Source of the DNA: Caballeronia sp. NK8
Lineage (GTDB): Bacteria > Pseudomonadota > Gammaproteobacteria > Burkholderiales > Burkholderiaceae
Reading direction: 5' to 3'
NCBI RefSeq assembly: GCF_018408855.1
Contig: NZ_AP024324.1
Span: 682,001 to 746,000, forward strand
Length of the DNA: 64,000 nt
In this document: piece after piece, positions 33,378-42,420 of the stretch
Position numbering within the stretch: the stretch's first letter is position 1
Layout: every line of letters begins with the position of its first letter
The notes under the pieces: generated by a model
Told to the model about the DNA's origin: nothing
Seen by the model: the letters and a program-made list of their open reading frames with translations, nothing else
Databases searched by the model: none
Program-made: the position numbers and the translations under genes

Positions 33378-34004
33378 TCACGTCTCGTTCACGTACTGCC
33401 GGCGCGCATAGAAGCGCTGCATCTCGTGGTCCCGCGGACGCACGCCGGTGAAAACCTCGACGAACTCCGGAATGCGCTTCATGCGCGTGGCAAAGTCTTC
33501 GTTCGGCCGTGTCGCCGCATAGCCGACCTGCGTGAGATAGGTCGTCCGCGCGCGCACATCGGCCACGGCCGGCTCATAATCGAAGCGCACGAACGTCGCG
33601 GTCAGCACTTCGATGCGTCTCGCATCGTCCGTCTGGATGAGTCGCGTGATGTCCGGCGATTGCTGCGCCCAGTTGCGAATCGCGGCTTCGAAACGGGTGT
33701 CGAAGAGCGAATCGTCGAACCAGCAATCGAACACGTTCAGCATGGCTTCGCAGATGCTGTCCGCATACGCCTCGTTGCGGCTGATCCAGTTGCCAGTGTT
33801 CTTCTCTTCCCAGCGCGCGATGAGCGCATCGAGCAGTTCTTCCCGATCGCGGAAAAACCAGTAAAAGCTCGTTCGTGCGAGATTCAGTTTCTTGGCGAGC
33901 GCAAGCACCCGAACCGAATCGACGCCGCCTTCCAGCAGACTCTCGTATGCGCAATCCAGCCACATATCGGCTGAGCCGCGAACGGTCTCGACTGTCTGAT
34001 CCAT
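33378..34004 (-). CDS. TetR-family transcriptional regulator
   Basis: A 208-residue TetR protein. The N-terminal helix-turn-helix is RVLALAKKLNLARTSFYWFFRDREELLDALI at residues 32-62, and the C-terminal ligand domain is unremarkable. It is divergent from the TMADH/DgcA-like flavoprotein gene across a 162-bp spacer. A 37-bp interrupted palindrome at 34069-34105 lies in that spacer and is its probable operator. Confidence 0.85.
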   Translation of the reverse strand: MDQTVETVRGSADMWLDCAYESLLEGGVDSVRVLALAKKLNLARTSFYWFFRDREELLDALIARWEEKNTGNWISRNEAYADSICEAMLNVFDCWFDDSLFDTRFEAAIRNWAQQSPDITRLIQTDDARRIEVLTATFVRFDYEPAVADVRARTTYLTQVGYAATRPNEDFATRMKRIPEFVEVFTGVRPRDHEMQRFYARRQYVNET

Positions 34005-34068
34005 TCCGTTCCTTTCGTGTGATGGTTTCGCGAATCGACGACCGCGATTCCTCTCTGCTTTAACTCAC

Positions 34069-34105
34069 TGTACACCATTGTCTCGATACTTGACACCTGT
34101 GTACA
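34069..34105. promoter_or_regulatory. Probable TetR operator
   Basis: TGTACAC (34069-34075) and GTGTACA (34099-34105) enclose a second pair, TGTC (34079-34082) and GACA (34092-34095), all centred on 34087. The 14-nt arms agree at 11 positions. It lies 65 bp upstream of the TetR start and 62 bp upstream of the flavoprotein start. Confidence 0.6.
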
Positions 34106-34166
34106 TAGGACCTACTCTGAGCGCACAACACGTGATTCGATCCCCACTCGCTTCGATGAGGCGCCC

Positions 34167-36203
34167 ATGTCCATGGACCCGTTGCTCCAGCCGTACACGC
34201 TGAAACATCTCACGTTCCGCAATCGCATCATGACGACGTCGCACGAGCCGGCGTATGCCGAGGACGGCATGCCGAAGGAGCGATATCGCGCGTATCACGT
34301 CGAAAGGGCGAAGGCGGGCATCGCGCTGACGATGACAGCGGGTTCGGCCGCGGTGTCGAAGGACAGCCCGCCGGTGTTCAACAACATCCTCGTATACAAG
34401 GACGAGGTCGTGCCCTGGATGAAGGATCTCGTCGACGAATGCCACGAGCACGGCGCGAAGGTGATGATCCAGTTGACGCATCTCGGCCGGCGCACGCGTT
34501 GGGACAAGGGCGACTGGCTGCCGGCCGTGTCGCCGTCGCACAACCGCGAGCCTTCGCATCGCGCGTTTCCTAAGAAGATCGAGGACTGGGACATCGAGCG
34601 CATCGTGCGCGATTTCGCCGATGCAGCCGAGCGCATGAAAGCGGCCGGTATGGACGGGCTCGAAATCGAATCTTACGGACATCTGATGGACCAGTTCTGG
34701 TCGCCGCTTACGAATACGCTGGATGGCCCCTACGGCGGATCGCTCGATAATCGCCTGCGCTTCACGTTCGACGTGATGCGGGCGATGCGCGAGCGCGTCG
34801 GGGATAACTTCCTGCTCGGCATTCGCTACACCGCCGATGAAATGATGGCGGGCGGCCTCACGAAGGAAGACGGCATCGAGATTTCGAAGCGGCTCAAGAG
34901 CAGCGGCCTCGTGGACTTCCTGAACGTCGTACGCGGACACCTGGATACCGATGCGGGCCTCACCGACGTCATCCCGATCATGGGCATGAAAAGCGCGCCG
35001 CATCTGGATTTCGCGGGCGAAATTCGTCAGGCGACGGACTTTCCCACCTTCCACGCCGCGCGCATCCAGGATGTCGCGACGGCGCGTTTCGCCGTCGAGT
35101 CGGGCAGGATCGACATGGTCGGCATGACGCGCGCGCACATGACCGATCCGCATATCGTGCGCAAGATCATCGAGCGCAGGGAAGACGATATCCGTCCTTG
35201 CGTCGGCGCGAACTATTGTCTCGATCGCATCTATCAGGGCGGCATGGCGCTGTGCATTCACAACGCCGCAACCGGGCGCGAACTGGAGATGCCGCAGACC
35301 ATCAAGCCGGCCGAGACGAAACGCAAGGTCGTGATCGTTGGCGCGGGACCGGCTGGGCTGGAAGCGGCGCGCGTCGCGGGCGAGCGCGGTCACGATGTCA
35401 CCGTGCTCGAAGCGATGAACGATCCCGGCGGACAGATCCGTCTGACCGCGCAGAACGTCCGCCGCAAGGAGATGATGGGCATCATCGACTGGCGCATGGC
35501 GCAATGCGAAAAGCTCGGCGTGCGCTTCTCGTTCAACACATGGGCCGACACGGAAACCGTGCTTGCGCACAACCCCGATGTGGTGATCGTGGCGACCGGC
35601 GGCATGCCGCACACAGAGGTGTGTTCGCAGGGCAACGAGCACGTCGTGTCGTCGTGGGACATCATTTCGGGTGACGTGAAGCCCGGCGCCAACGTACTGA
35701 TCTTCGACGACGCCGGCGATCACGCCGCGCTTCAGGCTGCGGAGACCATCGCGCAGGCGGGCGGGCGCGTCGAAGTGATGACGCCCGACCGCACGTTCTC
35801 GCCCGAGGTCATGAGCATGAATCTCGTGCCCTACATGCGCTCGCTGCAGAAACTCGCAACGACATTCACGGTGACGTTCCGCCTCGAATCGGTTCGCCGC
35901 GAAGGCGCCGAACTGGTCGCGACGATCGGCAGCGATTACGGCGGCGTGACGAAGGAGCAGCGTTACGACCAGATCGTCGTGAATCACGGCACCATACCGA
36001 TGGACGAACTATATTTCGAGCTCAGGCCGGCATCGACGAATCTCGGCGCGATCGACTACGACGATCTCATCGACGGCAAGCCGCAAATCGTCGAACGTAA
36101 TCCTGAGGGACGCTTTCAGCTCTTCAGAATCGGCGATGCGGTGTCCGCGCGGAACACGCATGCCGCGATCTACGATGCGCTTCGCCTCGTAAAAGACCTT
36201 TAA
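34167..36203 (+). CDS. FMN/FAD iron-sulfur oxidoreductase of the trimethylamine/dimethylglycine dehydrogenase family (DgcA/StcD-like)
   Basis: A 678-residue protein with an N-terminal FMN TIM barrel of the Old Yellow Enzyme type (1-340), an iron-sulfur linker, and a C-terminal FAD/NAD-type domain starting KVVIVGAGPAGLEAARVAGERG. This is the architecture of trimethylamine dehydrogenase, histamine dehydrogenase and the demethylases DgcA and StcD. The linker reads CVGANYC with later LCIHN: Cys345, Cys351 and Cys363 are present, but the second TMADH ligand position (348) is Ala. Loss of one [4Fe-4S] ligand may change cluster type. Divergent TetR and the nearby betaine-binding protein support oxidative N-demethylation of a betaine-like compound. 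No dgcB partner gene is present. Confidence 0.8.
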   Translation: MSMDPLLQPYTLKHLTFRNRIMTTSHEPAYAEDGMPKERYRAYHVERAKAGIALTMTAGSAAVSKDSPPVFNNILVYKDEVVPWMKDLVDECHEHGAKVMIQLTHLGRRTRWDKGDWLPAVSPSHNREPSHRAFPKKIEDWDIERIVRDFADAAERMKAAGMDGLEIESYGHLMDQFWSPLTNTLDGPYGGSLDNRLRFTFDVMRAMRERVGDNFLLGIRYTADEMMAGGLTKEDGIEISKRLKSSGLVDFLNVVRGHLDTDAGLTDVIPIMGMKSAPHLDFAGEIRQATDFPTFHAARIQDVATARFAVESGRIDMVGMTRAHMTDPHIVRKIIERREDDIRPCVGANYCLDRIYQGGMALCIHNAATGRELEMPQTIKPAETKRKVVIVGAGPAGLEAARVAGERGHDVTVLEAMNDPGGQIRLTAQNVRRKEMMGIIDWRMAQCEKLGVRFSFNTWADTETVLAHNPDVVIVATGGMPHTEVCSQGNEHVVSSWDIISGDVKPGANVLIFDDAGDHAALQAAETIAQAGGRVEVMTPDRTFSPEVMSMNLVPYMRSLQKLATTFTVTFRLESVRREGAELVATIGSDYGGVTKEQRYDQIVVNHGTIPMDELYFELRPASTNLGAIDYDDLIDGKPQIVERNPEGRFQLFRIGDAVSARNTHAAIYDALRLVKDL

Positions 36204-36204
36204 C

Positions 36205-37167
36205 TTATCGGCGCGAACTGCGCCTTTTCCGTTCACGCGGCTCGGTTCCCGTATCGACCGGCGTGAACGGAGCCTGAAACCGGCTCACCAGAAAATCGAT
36301 GAAAGCGCGCGCGCGGGCCGTCTGATTCTTTTGCCGCGGATAGTAGACGAACAGGTCGGCGGAAGGCAGAACCGTGTTCGGCAACACGAGACTCAGCCGC
36401 CCGCTTTGCACGTACTTCGCGAGATCCCACTCCGACCGGATCAGTATTCCATGCCCTTCCAGCGCCCAGCGCAACACGATATCGCCGTCGTTGCTCGATA
36501 AGGCGCCCTTCACCTTGATCGCCTCGGTGTGGTCGTTGACGATGTAACGCCACACCCCGTAGGCGTCGTCGTTCTGCCGATGGATGATGCAACGGTGTTC
36601 GGCCAGATCCTCGACGCGTTCCGGCGTGCCGTACTTCTCCAGATATTTCGGTGACGCACAGAGAAAGCGGCGATTGCTCATGATGCGCCGTGCGCTCAGG
36701 CGACTGTCGGGAAGCTCGCCGAATCTGATCGCCATATCGAAAGCGCCTTCGACCAGGTCGACCGGCCGGTCCGTCACTTCGAACTGAACCTCGACGCCCG
36801 CGAATCGCTTCGCGAACTCCGAGACGAGCGGCGCGATGGTCGTGCGGCCGAATCCGAGCGTCGCGTTGATGCGCAGCAAACCCTGCGGATCGCGCTTTGC
36901 CCCGGAAATCGCCTCCTCCATTTCTCGAACCTGCCCGACGATCTGCGACGCGTACCGCAGATACGTCTCGCCTTCGGGCGTGAGGCTCACGCTCCGGGTC
37001 GTCCGATTCACCAGACGCACGCCGAGCCGCTGCTCAATGACGCCAAGCCGCTTCGTCGCGGCGGGCGGCGACAGATCGAGTGCGCGCGCGGCCCCGGACA
37101 GACTCCTGAGTTTCGCGAGAAGAATGAAGAACTCGAAGTCGGATGCGGTCTGGGTTTCAGTATTCAC
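36205..37167 (-). CDS. LysR-family transcriptional regulator (TtdR/DmlR-like)
   Basis: A 320-residue LysR protein of the same branch as the one at 26851-27762 (GLLRINATLGFGRTTIAPLVSEF; ALEGHGILIRSEWDLAKY). The start is set at the GTG at 37167, where family similarity begins; the frame to 37257 has no support. It is divergent from D-tartrate dehydratase across 120 bp. In that spacer, GTAGC and GCTAC flank an 18-nt AT-rich core near 37201-37228, a possible operator. LysR control of tartrate genes fits the TtdR precedent. Confidence 0.83.
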   Translation of the reverse strand: MNTETQTASDFEFFILLAKLRSLSGAARALDLSPPAATKRLGVIEQRLGVRLVNRTTRSVSLTPEGETYLRYASQIVGQVREMEEAISGAKRDPQGLLRINATLGFGRTTIAPLVSEFAKRFAGVEVQFEVTDRPVDLVEGAFDMAIRFGELPDSRLSARRIMSNRRFLCASPKYLEKYGTPERVEDLAEHRCIIHRQNDDAYGVWRYIVNDHTEAIKVKGALSSNDGDIVLRWALEGHGILIRSEWDLAKYVQSGRLSLVLPNTVLPSADLFVYYPRQKNQTARARAFIDFLVSRFQAPFTPVDTGTEPRERKRRSSRR

Positions 37168-37287
37168 CAGATGTGAAAAATGAAGTGAATGAAAGTGCAG
37201 TGTAGCAAGGTTTTTCGCGGTTAAGCTACGTCCCATGTTGCAGCCGATGGCTCGCAATTCCGTTCAAAACACTCAGGAGACAAAGCC

Positions 37288-38454
37288 ATGAGAATCGTCG
37301 AAATCCGCGAAAAGACCGTTCCTATCAGCTCCCCGATCTGCAACGCCTATATCGACTTCAGCAAGATGACGCTGAGTCTCGTGGCGGTCGTGACCGACTT
37401 GATCCGCGACGGCAAGCCGGTGATCGGCTACGGCTTCAACTCGAACGGCCGCTACGGTCAGGGCAAGCTGATGCGTGAGCGTTTCATCCCGCGCATTCTG
37501 GAAGCCGACCCCGCGACGCTCGTCAACGATGCCGGCGATAACCTCGATCCCCACAAGATCTGGGCGACGATGTTCACCAACGAAAAGCCCGGCGGTCACG
37601 GCGAGCGTTCGGTTGCGATCGGCACGATCGACATGGCGGTCTGGGATGCCGTCGCGAAGATCGAAGGCAAGCCGCTGTTCCAGTTGCTCGCGGACCGCTA
37701 CGGCAACGGTCAGCCGGATCGCAAGATCTTCGTGTACGCGGCGGGCGGCTATTACTACCCCGGCCAGGATCACGAGAAACTCAAGGACGAAATGCGCAGC
37801 TATGTCGACCGCGGCTACACGGTCGTGAAGAAGAAGATCGGTGGTGCGTCGCTCGACGAAGATCTGCGTCGTATCGACTCGATCCTGAGCGTACTGCAGG
37901 ACGGCCAGAAGCTCGCCGTCGATGCCAACGGCCGCTTCGATCTCGACACCGCCATCCAGTACGCAAAGGCGCTCTCGCAGTACGACCTGTTCTGGTACGA
38001 GGAACCGGGCGACCCGCTCGACTTCGAATTGCAGGCCACGCTGCGCAACTACTACAGCAAGCCGATGGCCACCGGTGAAGATTTGTTCTCGATGCAGGAC
38101 GCGCGCAACCTGATCCGCTATGGAGGCATGCGCGCGGACCGCGACTGGCTGCAATTCGACTGCGCGCTGAGCTACGGTCTGGTCGAATATCTGCGTACGC
38201 TCGACATGCTGCGCGAGCATGGCTGGTCGCCCAGCCGCTGCATTCCGCATGGCGGTCACCAGATGTCGCTGAACATCGCGGCAGGCCTCGGACTCGGCGG
38301 CAACGAATCGTATCCGGACCTGTTTCAGCCATACGGCGGTTTCCCCGATGGCGTCAAGGTCGATAACGGCTACATCACCATGCCCGATCTGCCCGGCATC
38401 GGCTTCGAAGGAAAAGCCGACCTGTTCGCCGAGATGAAGAAGCTGTCCTCATAA
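37288..38454 (+). CDS. tarD: D(-)-tartrate dehydratase (enolase superfamily)
   Basis: A 388-residue mandelate-racemase-type enolase-superfamily enzyme. Putative catalytic residues are Lys183 (VVKKKIGG), metal ligands Asp212 (VDANGRF), Glu238 (WYEEPGD) and Glu264 (TGEDLFS), and His321 (IPHGGHQM). Recalled numbering for the characterised Bradyrhizobium TarD is Lys184, Asp213, Glu239, Glu265 and His322. Each residue is therefore offset by exactly one, and the length also differs by one. It converts D-tartrate to oxaloacetate using Mg2+. The ribosome site AGGAG lies 10 nt before the start. The divergent LysR gene is the likely tartrate-responsive regulator. Confidence 0.88.
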   Translation: MRIVEIREKTVPISSPICNAYIDFSKMTLSLVAVVTDLIRDGKPVIGYGFNSNGRYGQGKLMRERFIPRILEADPATLVNDAGDNLDPHKIWATMFTNEKPGGHGERSVAIGTIDMAVWDAVAKIEGKPLFQLLADRYGNGQPDRKIFVYAAGGYYYPGQDHEKLKDEMRSYVDRGYTVVKKKIGGASLDEDLRRIDSILSVLQDGQKLAVDANGRFDLDTAIQYAKALSQYDLFWYEEPGDPLDFELQATLRNYYSKPMATGEDLFSMQDARNLIRYGGMRADRDWLQFDCALSYGLVEYLRTLDMLREHGWSPSRCIPHGGHQMSLNIAAGLGLGGNESYPDLFQPYGGFPDGVKVDNGYITMPDLPGIGFEGKADLFAEMKKLSS

Positions 38455-38462
38455 GCAAGTCA

Positions 38463-40517
38463 TCAACCAGCCTGATGATGCAGCGCCTTGCGAATCTCCG
38501 CGACTAGCTGATTCTGCAAATACGGCTTGCGTATGCGGGGAATGTTGCTGTCGGCGCCCTCGGGTAGCTCGGCGTATCCGGTCGCGAGGATGACCGGCAG
38601 GTCCGGCCTGAGGGCGCGCGCCGCGTGAGCCAGTTCGAGGCCCGTCATGCGCGGCATGGAATAGTCGGTGAGGATGAGATCGACGCGCTTGCCGTTCTTC
38701 AGGACTTCGAGGGCAGCCGCTCCCGAACCGACTTCGACCACCTCATGCCCGAGATCTTCGAGCAGATAGGCGGTACTTGTCGCAATGAGCGGATCGTCGT
38801 CGACGACGAGAATGGTTGCGCGCGCCTGCACTTCATCGTCCTGTCGTTCAATGAGGGCAGGCGCATCCTTCTCAATGCTCACGACAACTTCACTCACAGG
38901 CAACCATAGCGACGCCCGCGTGCCGCATCCGGGGCTGCTTTCGAGCCGCAACGAGCCGTTCAACTGTTGCGCAAGCCCGTGAATCATCGATAAGCCCAGG
39001 CCCGTACCCTTGCCGATTTCCTTCGTCGTGAAGAACGGTTCGGTCGCGCGCGCGAGCGTGGCCGCGTCCATCCCCGTGCCGGTATCGCTCACCGTGACGC
39101 GAACATAGCTTCCCGCGCGCAACTCTTTCGATCCCGATGACTGCGCCGTGTCTACGCTGATCGTGAGCGTTCCGCCATCGGGCATCGCATCGCGGGCGTT
39201 GACCACCAGATTGAGAATGGCGAGCTCGACCTGATTGGCGTCGAGCATCGTGGGCGGGGACGCGGGACCGACTTCGATGACAAGTTCGATCGCAGAGCCA
39301 ATCGAGCGTTCGAGCAGATCCGACATGCCCGCGATCAGCGACGACATCAAAACCGGCTCGACCTTCAGTTCCTGCTGGCGGGCAAAGGCCAGCAGTCGCT
39401 GCGTGAGCGCCGCGCCGCGTTGCGCGCCGCCGAACGCGCCGTCGATGAGTCGCAGCATCCGCGAGTCCGCCAGCACTTCTTTACGCGCCAGTTCCAGATT
39501 CGCGATGATCGCCATCAGCAGGTTGTTGAAGTCGTGCGCGATGCCGCCCGACAGTTGACCCACCATCTCCAGCTTCTGGATGTGTCGCAACAGCTCTTCG
39601 GTCTGTTCTCGTTGGCGAATTTCATCCAGGACCTTCTGGTGGGTCTTTTGAAGTTCGGCTGTGCGCTCGGCGACTTTCGCTTCGAGCGATTCATTGAGTC
39701 GCCGGAGTCCGTCCTCGGCCGTCTTGCGCGCCGTGATGTCCGACGAAACACCGACGAGGCGGTCGGGCTTCACGGCGTCGCCGGACAGAAACCTCGCCCG
39801 GATATCGACCCAGTGAACGGTGCGATCCGGCCAGACGTTTCGATATTCGATGGTGTAGTCGCAGCGCGTTTCCAGGCTCGCCTTGACCGCAGCCTGCATT
39901 CGATCGCGGTCTTCAGGGTGAATGCTGGACAGTAGCGTCTCGTAGGTGAACGGCGCGTGCGCAGCGTGACCGAAGATGGCCTTGCAGGTTGCGGACGCAG
40001 TGAGCACCCCAGTCGACAGGTCGAGATCCCATGAACCCAGATGACCCGCGGTCAGCGCGGTCTGCAGGCGCGCTTCGCCTTCGTGCAACTGTTCGATACG
40101 CAAGCGGGCTTCGTACTGCCGGTGGCGTCCGCGAACGGCGGTGCCGACCACGCTGGCGAACGTGGTCGGGTGAAACGGCCGCTCGATGAAAGTCACGTTG
40201 CCCAATGTTCTGGCGAGGCGTCCTTCGGGCGCGCGGTCCGCCACACCTGCGCGCCGCGTCAGCACGATGAATGGCAGATCCGACCAGGCCGGCTGCGCGC
40301 CGATCCACTCGGAGAGCGTCTTGAGATCAGCAGCGACGAGTACTTCTTCGGTGACGATGACACAGCACGTGTCGTCTCCCACCAGCGACGACAAATGACC
40401 GACGTCGCGGCACACCTGCGATGCGACATTGACCTCCCTGAGCATCGCCGCGGCGATACTGGCGTCGCGTCCCGCGGGCGCAAGTATCAAGGTCGTACAC
40501 GAATCGACGTCAGACAT
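38463..40517 (-). CDS. PAS-containing hybrid histidine kinase
   Basis: A 684-residue soluble kinase. A receiver-like or pseudo-receiver domain spans about 1-125 but lacks an obvious phospho-Asp triad. A PAS domain follows (about 150-270, ending VGVSSDITARKTAE), then a coiled coil (270-310). HisKA has His328 in GGIAHDFNN, and HATPase has NLVVNARDAMP, DTGTGMD and GKGTGLGLSM. A C-terminal receiver has Asp618 (LTDYSMP) and a later Lys in IRKPY. Its start overlaps the end of the KaiC gene by 8 nt, so the two are translated together. Confidence 0.87.
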   Translation of the reverse strand: MSDVDSCTTLILAPAGRDASIAAAMLREVNVASQVCRDVGHLSSLVGDDTCCVIVTEEVLVAADLKTLSEWIGAQPAWSDLPFIVLTRRAGVADRAPEGRLARTLGNVTFIERPFHPTTFASVVGTAVRGRHRQYEARLRIEQLHEGEARLQTALTAGHLGSWDLDLSTGVLTASATCKAIFGHAAHAPFTYETLLSSIHPEDRDRMQAAVKASLETRCDYTIEYRNVWPDRTVHWVDIRARFLSGDAVKPDRLVGVSSDITARKTAEDGLRRLNESLEAKVAERTAELQKTHQKVLDEIRQREQTEELLRHIQKLEMVGQLSGGIAHDFNNLLMAIIANLELARKEVLADSRMLRLIDGAFGGAQRGAALTQRLLAFARQQELKVEPVLMSSLIAGMSDLLERSIGSAIELVIEVGPASPPTMLDANQVELAILNLVVNARDAMPDGGTLTISVDTAQSSGSKELRAGSYVRVTVSDTGTGMDAATLARATEPFFTTKEIGKGTGLGLSMIHGLAQQLNGSLRLESSPGCGTRASLWLPVSEVVVSIEKDAPALIERQDDEVQARATILVVDDDPLIATSTAYLLEDLGHEVVEVGSGAAALEVLKNGKRVDLILTDYSMPRMTGLELAHAARALRPDLPVILATGYAELPEGADSNIPRIRKPYLQNQLVAEIRKALHHQAG

Positions 40518-42024
40518 CGCTCCCGCCGCCTTCGTTCGCAGTCAGCAAGGGACCCGCATTGCCGACGAAGGTCGGCACGCCGCGCAATACGCCTTGAAAC
40601 TCGGTCAATGGTTTGCCCACCTTGAGCCCGGTATCGCAGATGCGGAACTCGCGGATGGCTTCTTCGTGACGGCCGGTGCGCTTCTTGATGACCGACACCG
40701 CGCGTCGAACCCGGCCCAATGCCTCGAAATAGCGCAGCAGGATGACGGTATCGGCAAGGTAAGTGACGTCGACGGGCGCCTTCATGTCGCCGACGAGGCC
40801 ATGCTGCGCGACGGTGAGAAACGTATTGGCGCCCTGCCGGTTCAGGTACTGCAGCAACTCGTGCACATGCAGGATCAGCGCGTTTTCCTGCGGCATTGCC
40901 GCCTGATAGCCGTTGAGGCTGTCGATCACGATCGTCTTCGCCTGCGCCATATCGACTCGCGCGCGCACGCGATGCGCGAACTCGCCGGGCGACAACTCTG
41001 CCGCATCGACCTGCTCGATCTGCAGATTGCCGGCATCGCGCAATGCTTCGAGGTCGAAGCCCATCCCGCGCACGCGGTCGAACAGGAGTCCCAGTTCTTC
41101 GTCGAACACGAACAAGGCGGCTTTTTCCCCGCGCGTCACGGCTGCGACGATGAACTGCAGCGCAAAGAGGCTCTTGCCCGTGCCCGCCGGCCCGAGGATG
41201 AGTGTGCTGGACCCTTGCTCGATGCCGCCGCCCAGCAACGCATCCAGTCCTTCGACATTGCTTTTCACCTGGCGGCGTACGAACTTGGTGTAATGCTCGC
41301 TGGAAACGAGACGCGGAAACACCGACACGCCACCTTTCTTGATGGTGAAGTCGTGAAACCCGCCACGATAGGCTTGCCCTCGATACTTGGACACCTTGAG
41401 CCTGCGCCGCTCGGCGCCGTATTCCGGCGACAACTCTTCGAGCTTGATGACGCCGTGCGCCACGCTGTGCACGGTCTTGTCCGCCGCGTCCGAGGTCAGA
41501 TCGTCGAGCAGCAGAACCGTCGCGCCATGCCGCGAAAAGTAGTGTTTGAACGCCAGGATCTGACGGCGATAGCGCAGCGAGCTTTGCGCCAGCAAGCGGA
41601 TTTCGGAGAGACTGTCGATCACGACGCGCTGCGGTTTGATCCGCTCGAATTCGCCGAGGATCAGCCGCGTCGTTTCACCCAGTTCGAGGTCAGATGAATA
41701 CAGCAGACTTTGCTGCTGATCCGCTTCCATCAGACTTTCCGGCGGAACGACTTCGAAGATGGCGATGCCATTGCCGAGCTGCCAGCCGTGCGAAGCCGCG
41801 CCGTGCCGCAGTTCCTTCTCGGTCTCCGACAAGGTGATGTACAGGCCCCGCTCGCCGGCGTCGGCACCCGCCATGAGAAAACGGATCGCGATCGTCGTCT
41901 TGCCGGTTCCCGGGTCGCCTTCGAGAAGGAACAGATTCCCTTGCGTGAGGCCGCCTACGAGGACATTGTCGAGTCCGGGCACGCCAGTCTGTGCGAAAGG
42001 AAGCGAGTCATTGCCAGCGTTCAT
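40510..42024 (-). CDS. KaiC-like double RecA-domain ATPase
   Basis: A 504-residue protein with two KaiC/RadA domains. Domain 1 has Walker A EGDPGTGKTT and Walker B VVIDSLSEI; domain 2 has LGPAGTGKSL and TIVIDSLNGY. Glu pairs near LSETEKE and FDEELG stand where KaiC catalytic glutamates lie. In the cyanobacterial phosphorylation loop the sequence reads DVTYLADTV; aligned on DT, the Ser431/Thr432 positions become Thr/Tyr. No kaiA or kaiB is present. The start at 42024 is preceded by GGAG; the ATG at 42051 has none. Likely a signalling ATPase paired with the overlapping hybrid kinase, not a circadian clock. Confidence 0.87.
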   Translation of the reverse strand: MNAGNDSLPFAQTGVPGLDNVLVGGLTQGNLFLLEGDPGTGKTTIAIRFLMAGADAGERGLYITLSETEKELRHGAASHGWQLGNGIAIFEVVPPESLMEADQQQSLLYSSDLELGETTRLILGEFERIKPQRVVIDSLSEIRLLAQSSLRYRRQILAFKHYFSRHGATVLLLDDLTSDAADKTVHSVAHGVIKLEELSPEYGAERRRLKVSKYRGQAYRGGFHDFTIKKGGVSVFPRLVSSEHYTKFVRRQVKSNVEGLDALLGGGIEQGSSTLILGPAGTGKSLFALQFIVAAVTRGEKAALFVFDEELGLLFDRVRGMGFDLEALRDAGNLQIEQVDAAELSPGEFAHRVRARVDMAQAKTIVIDSLNGYQAAMPQENALILHVHELLQYLNRQGANTFLTVAQHGLVGDMKAPVDVTYLADTVILLRYFEALGRVRRAVSVIKKRTGRHEEAIREFRICDTGLKVGKPLTEFQGVLRGVPTFVGNAGPLLTANEGGGSDV

Positions 42025-42099
42025 CGAGCGCTCCGGTCGGTTCTTGATCACGCGTGAAAGGGTGCGCCGCGAACGGCTCTGGCTGCGGCTTCGATTATT

Positions 42100-42420
42100 T
42101 CACGCCTCGGGATCGTTGGACGCTCGTCGGTAGCGCAATTCACGCTGGCTTCGAATCGCCACGACGAACACCGCGTCCAGTTCCGGCATGAAGCGGTACA
42201 GTGCCAGATAGCCGTGAGCGCCGTTCGAGATGACCAGTTCGCGCATGCCCGACTGGTTATCGACCGTGCGGCCGATCATCGGGCTCGATTGGAGAATGTC
42301 GAGCGCGGACACGATCTCTCCGATGCGCTCGACTGCACGCTCGGGCGTGTGCTCGAAGAGAAACTCGAAGATGCGATCGAAATCCTCGCGAAGCTCCGGC
42401 GCGAGGATTACGCGCGCCAT
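42100..42420 (-). CDS. RelE/ParE-family toxin
   Basis: A 106-residue ParE/RelE-fold protein. It has helix-strand segments typical of the family (LREDFDRIFEFLFEHTPERAVERIGEIVSALDIL, SPMIGRTVDNQSGMREL, GYLALYRFMPELDAVFVVAIRSQREL). It follows and overlaps the RHH antitoxin gene by 13 nt, the standard order for parDE-type modules. ParE members inhibit DNA gyrase; the target here is unproven. Confidence 0.82.
   Translation of the reverse strand: MARVILAPELREDFDRIFEFLFEHTPERAVERIGEIVSALDILQSSPMIGRTVDNQSGMRELVISNGAHGYLALYRFMPELDAVFVVAIRSQRELRYRRASNDPEA

Noticed and set aside
40510..42024. True circadian clock gene kaiC
   Set aside because: No kaiA or kaiB is nearby, and the phosphorylation-site pair is not Ser-Thr. 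Kept as KaiC-like signalling ATPase.
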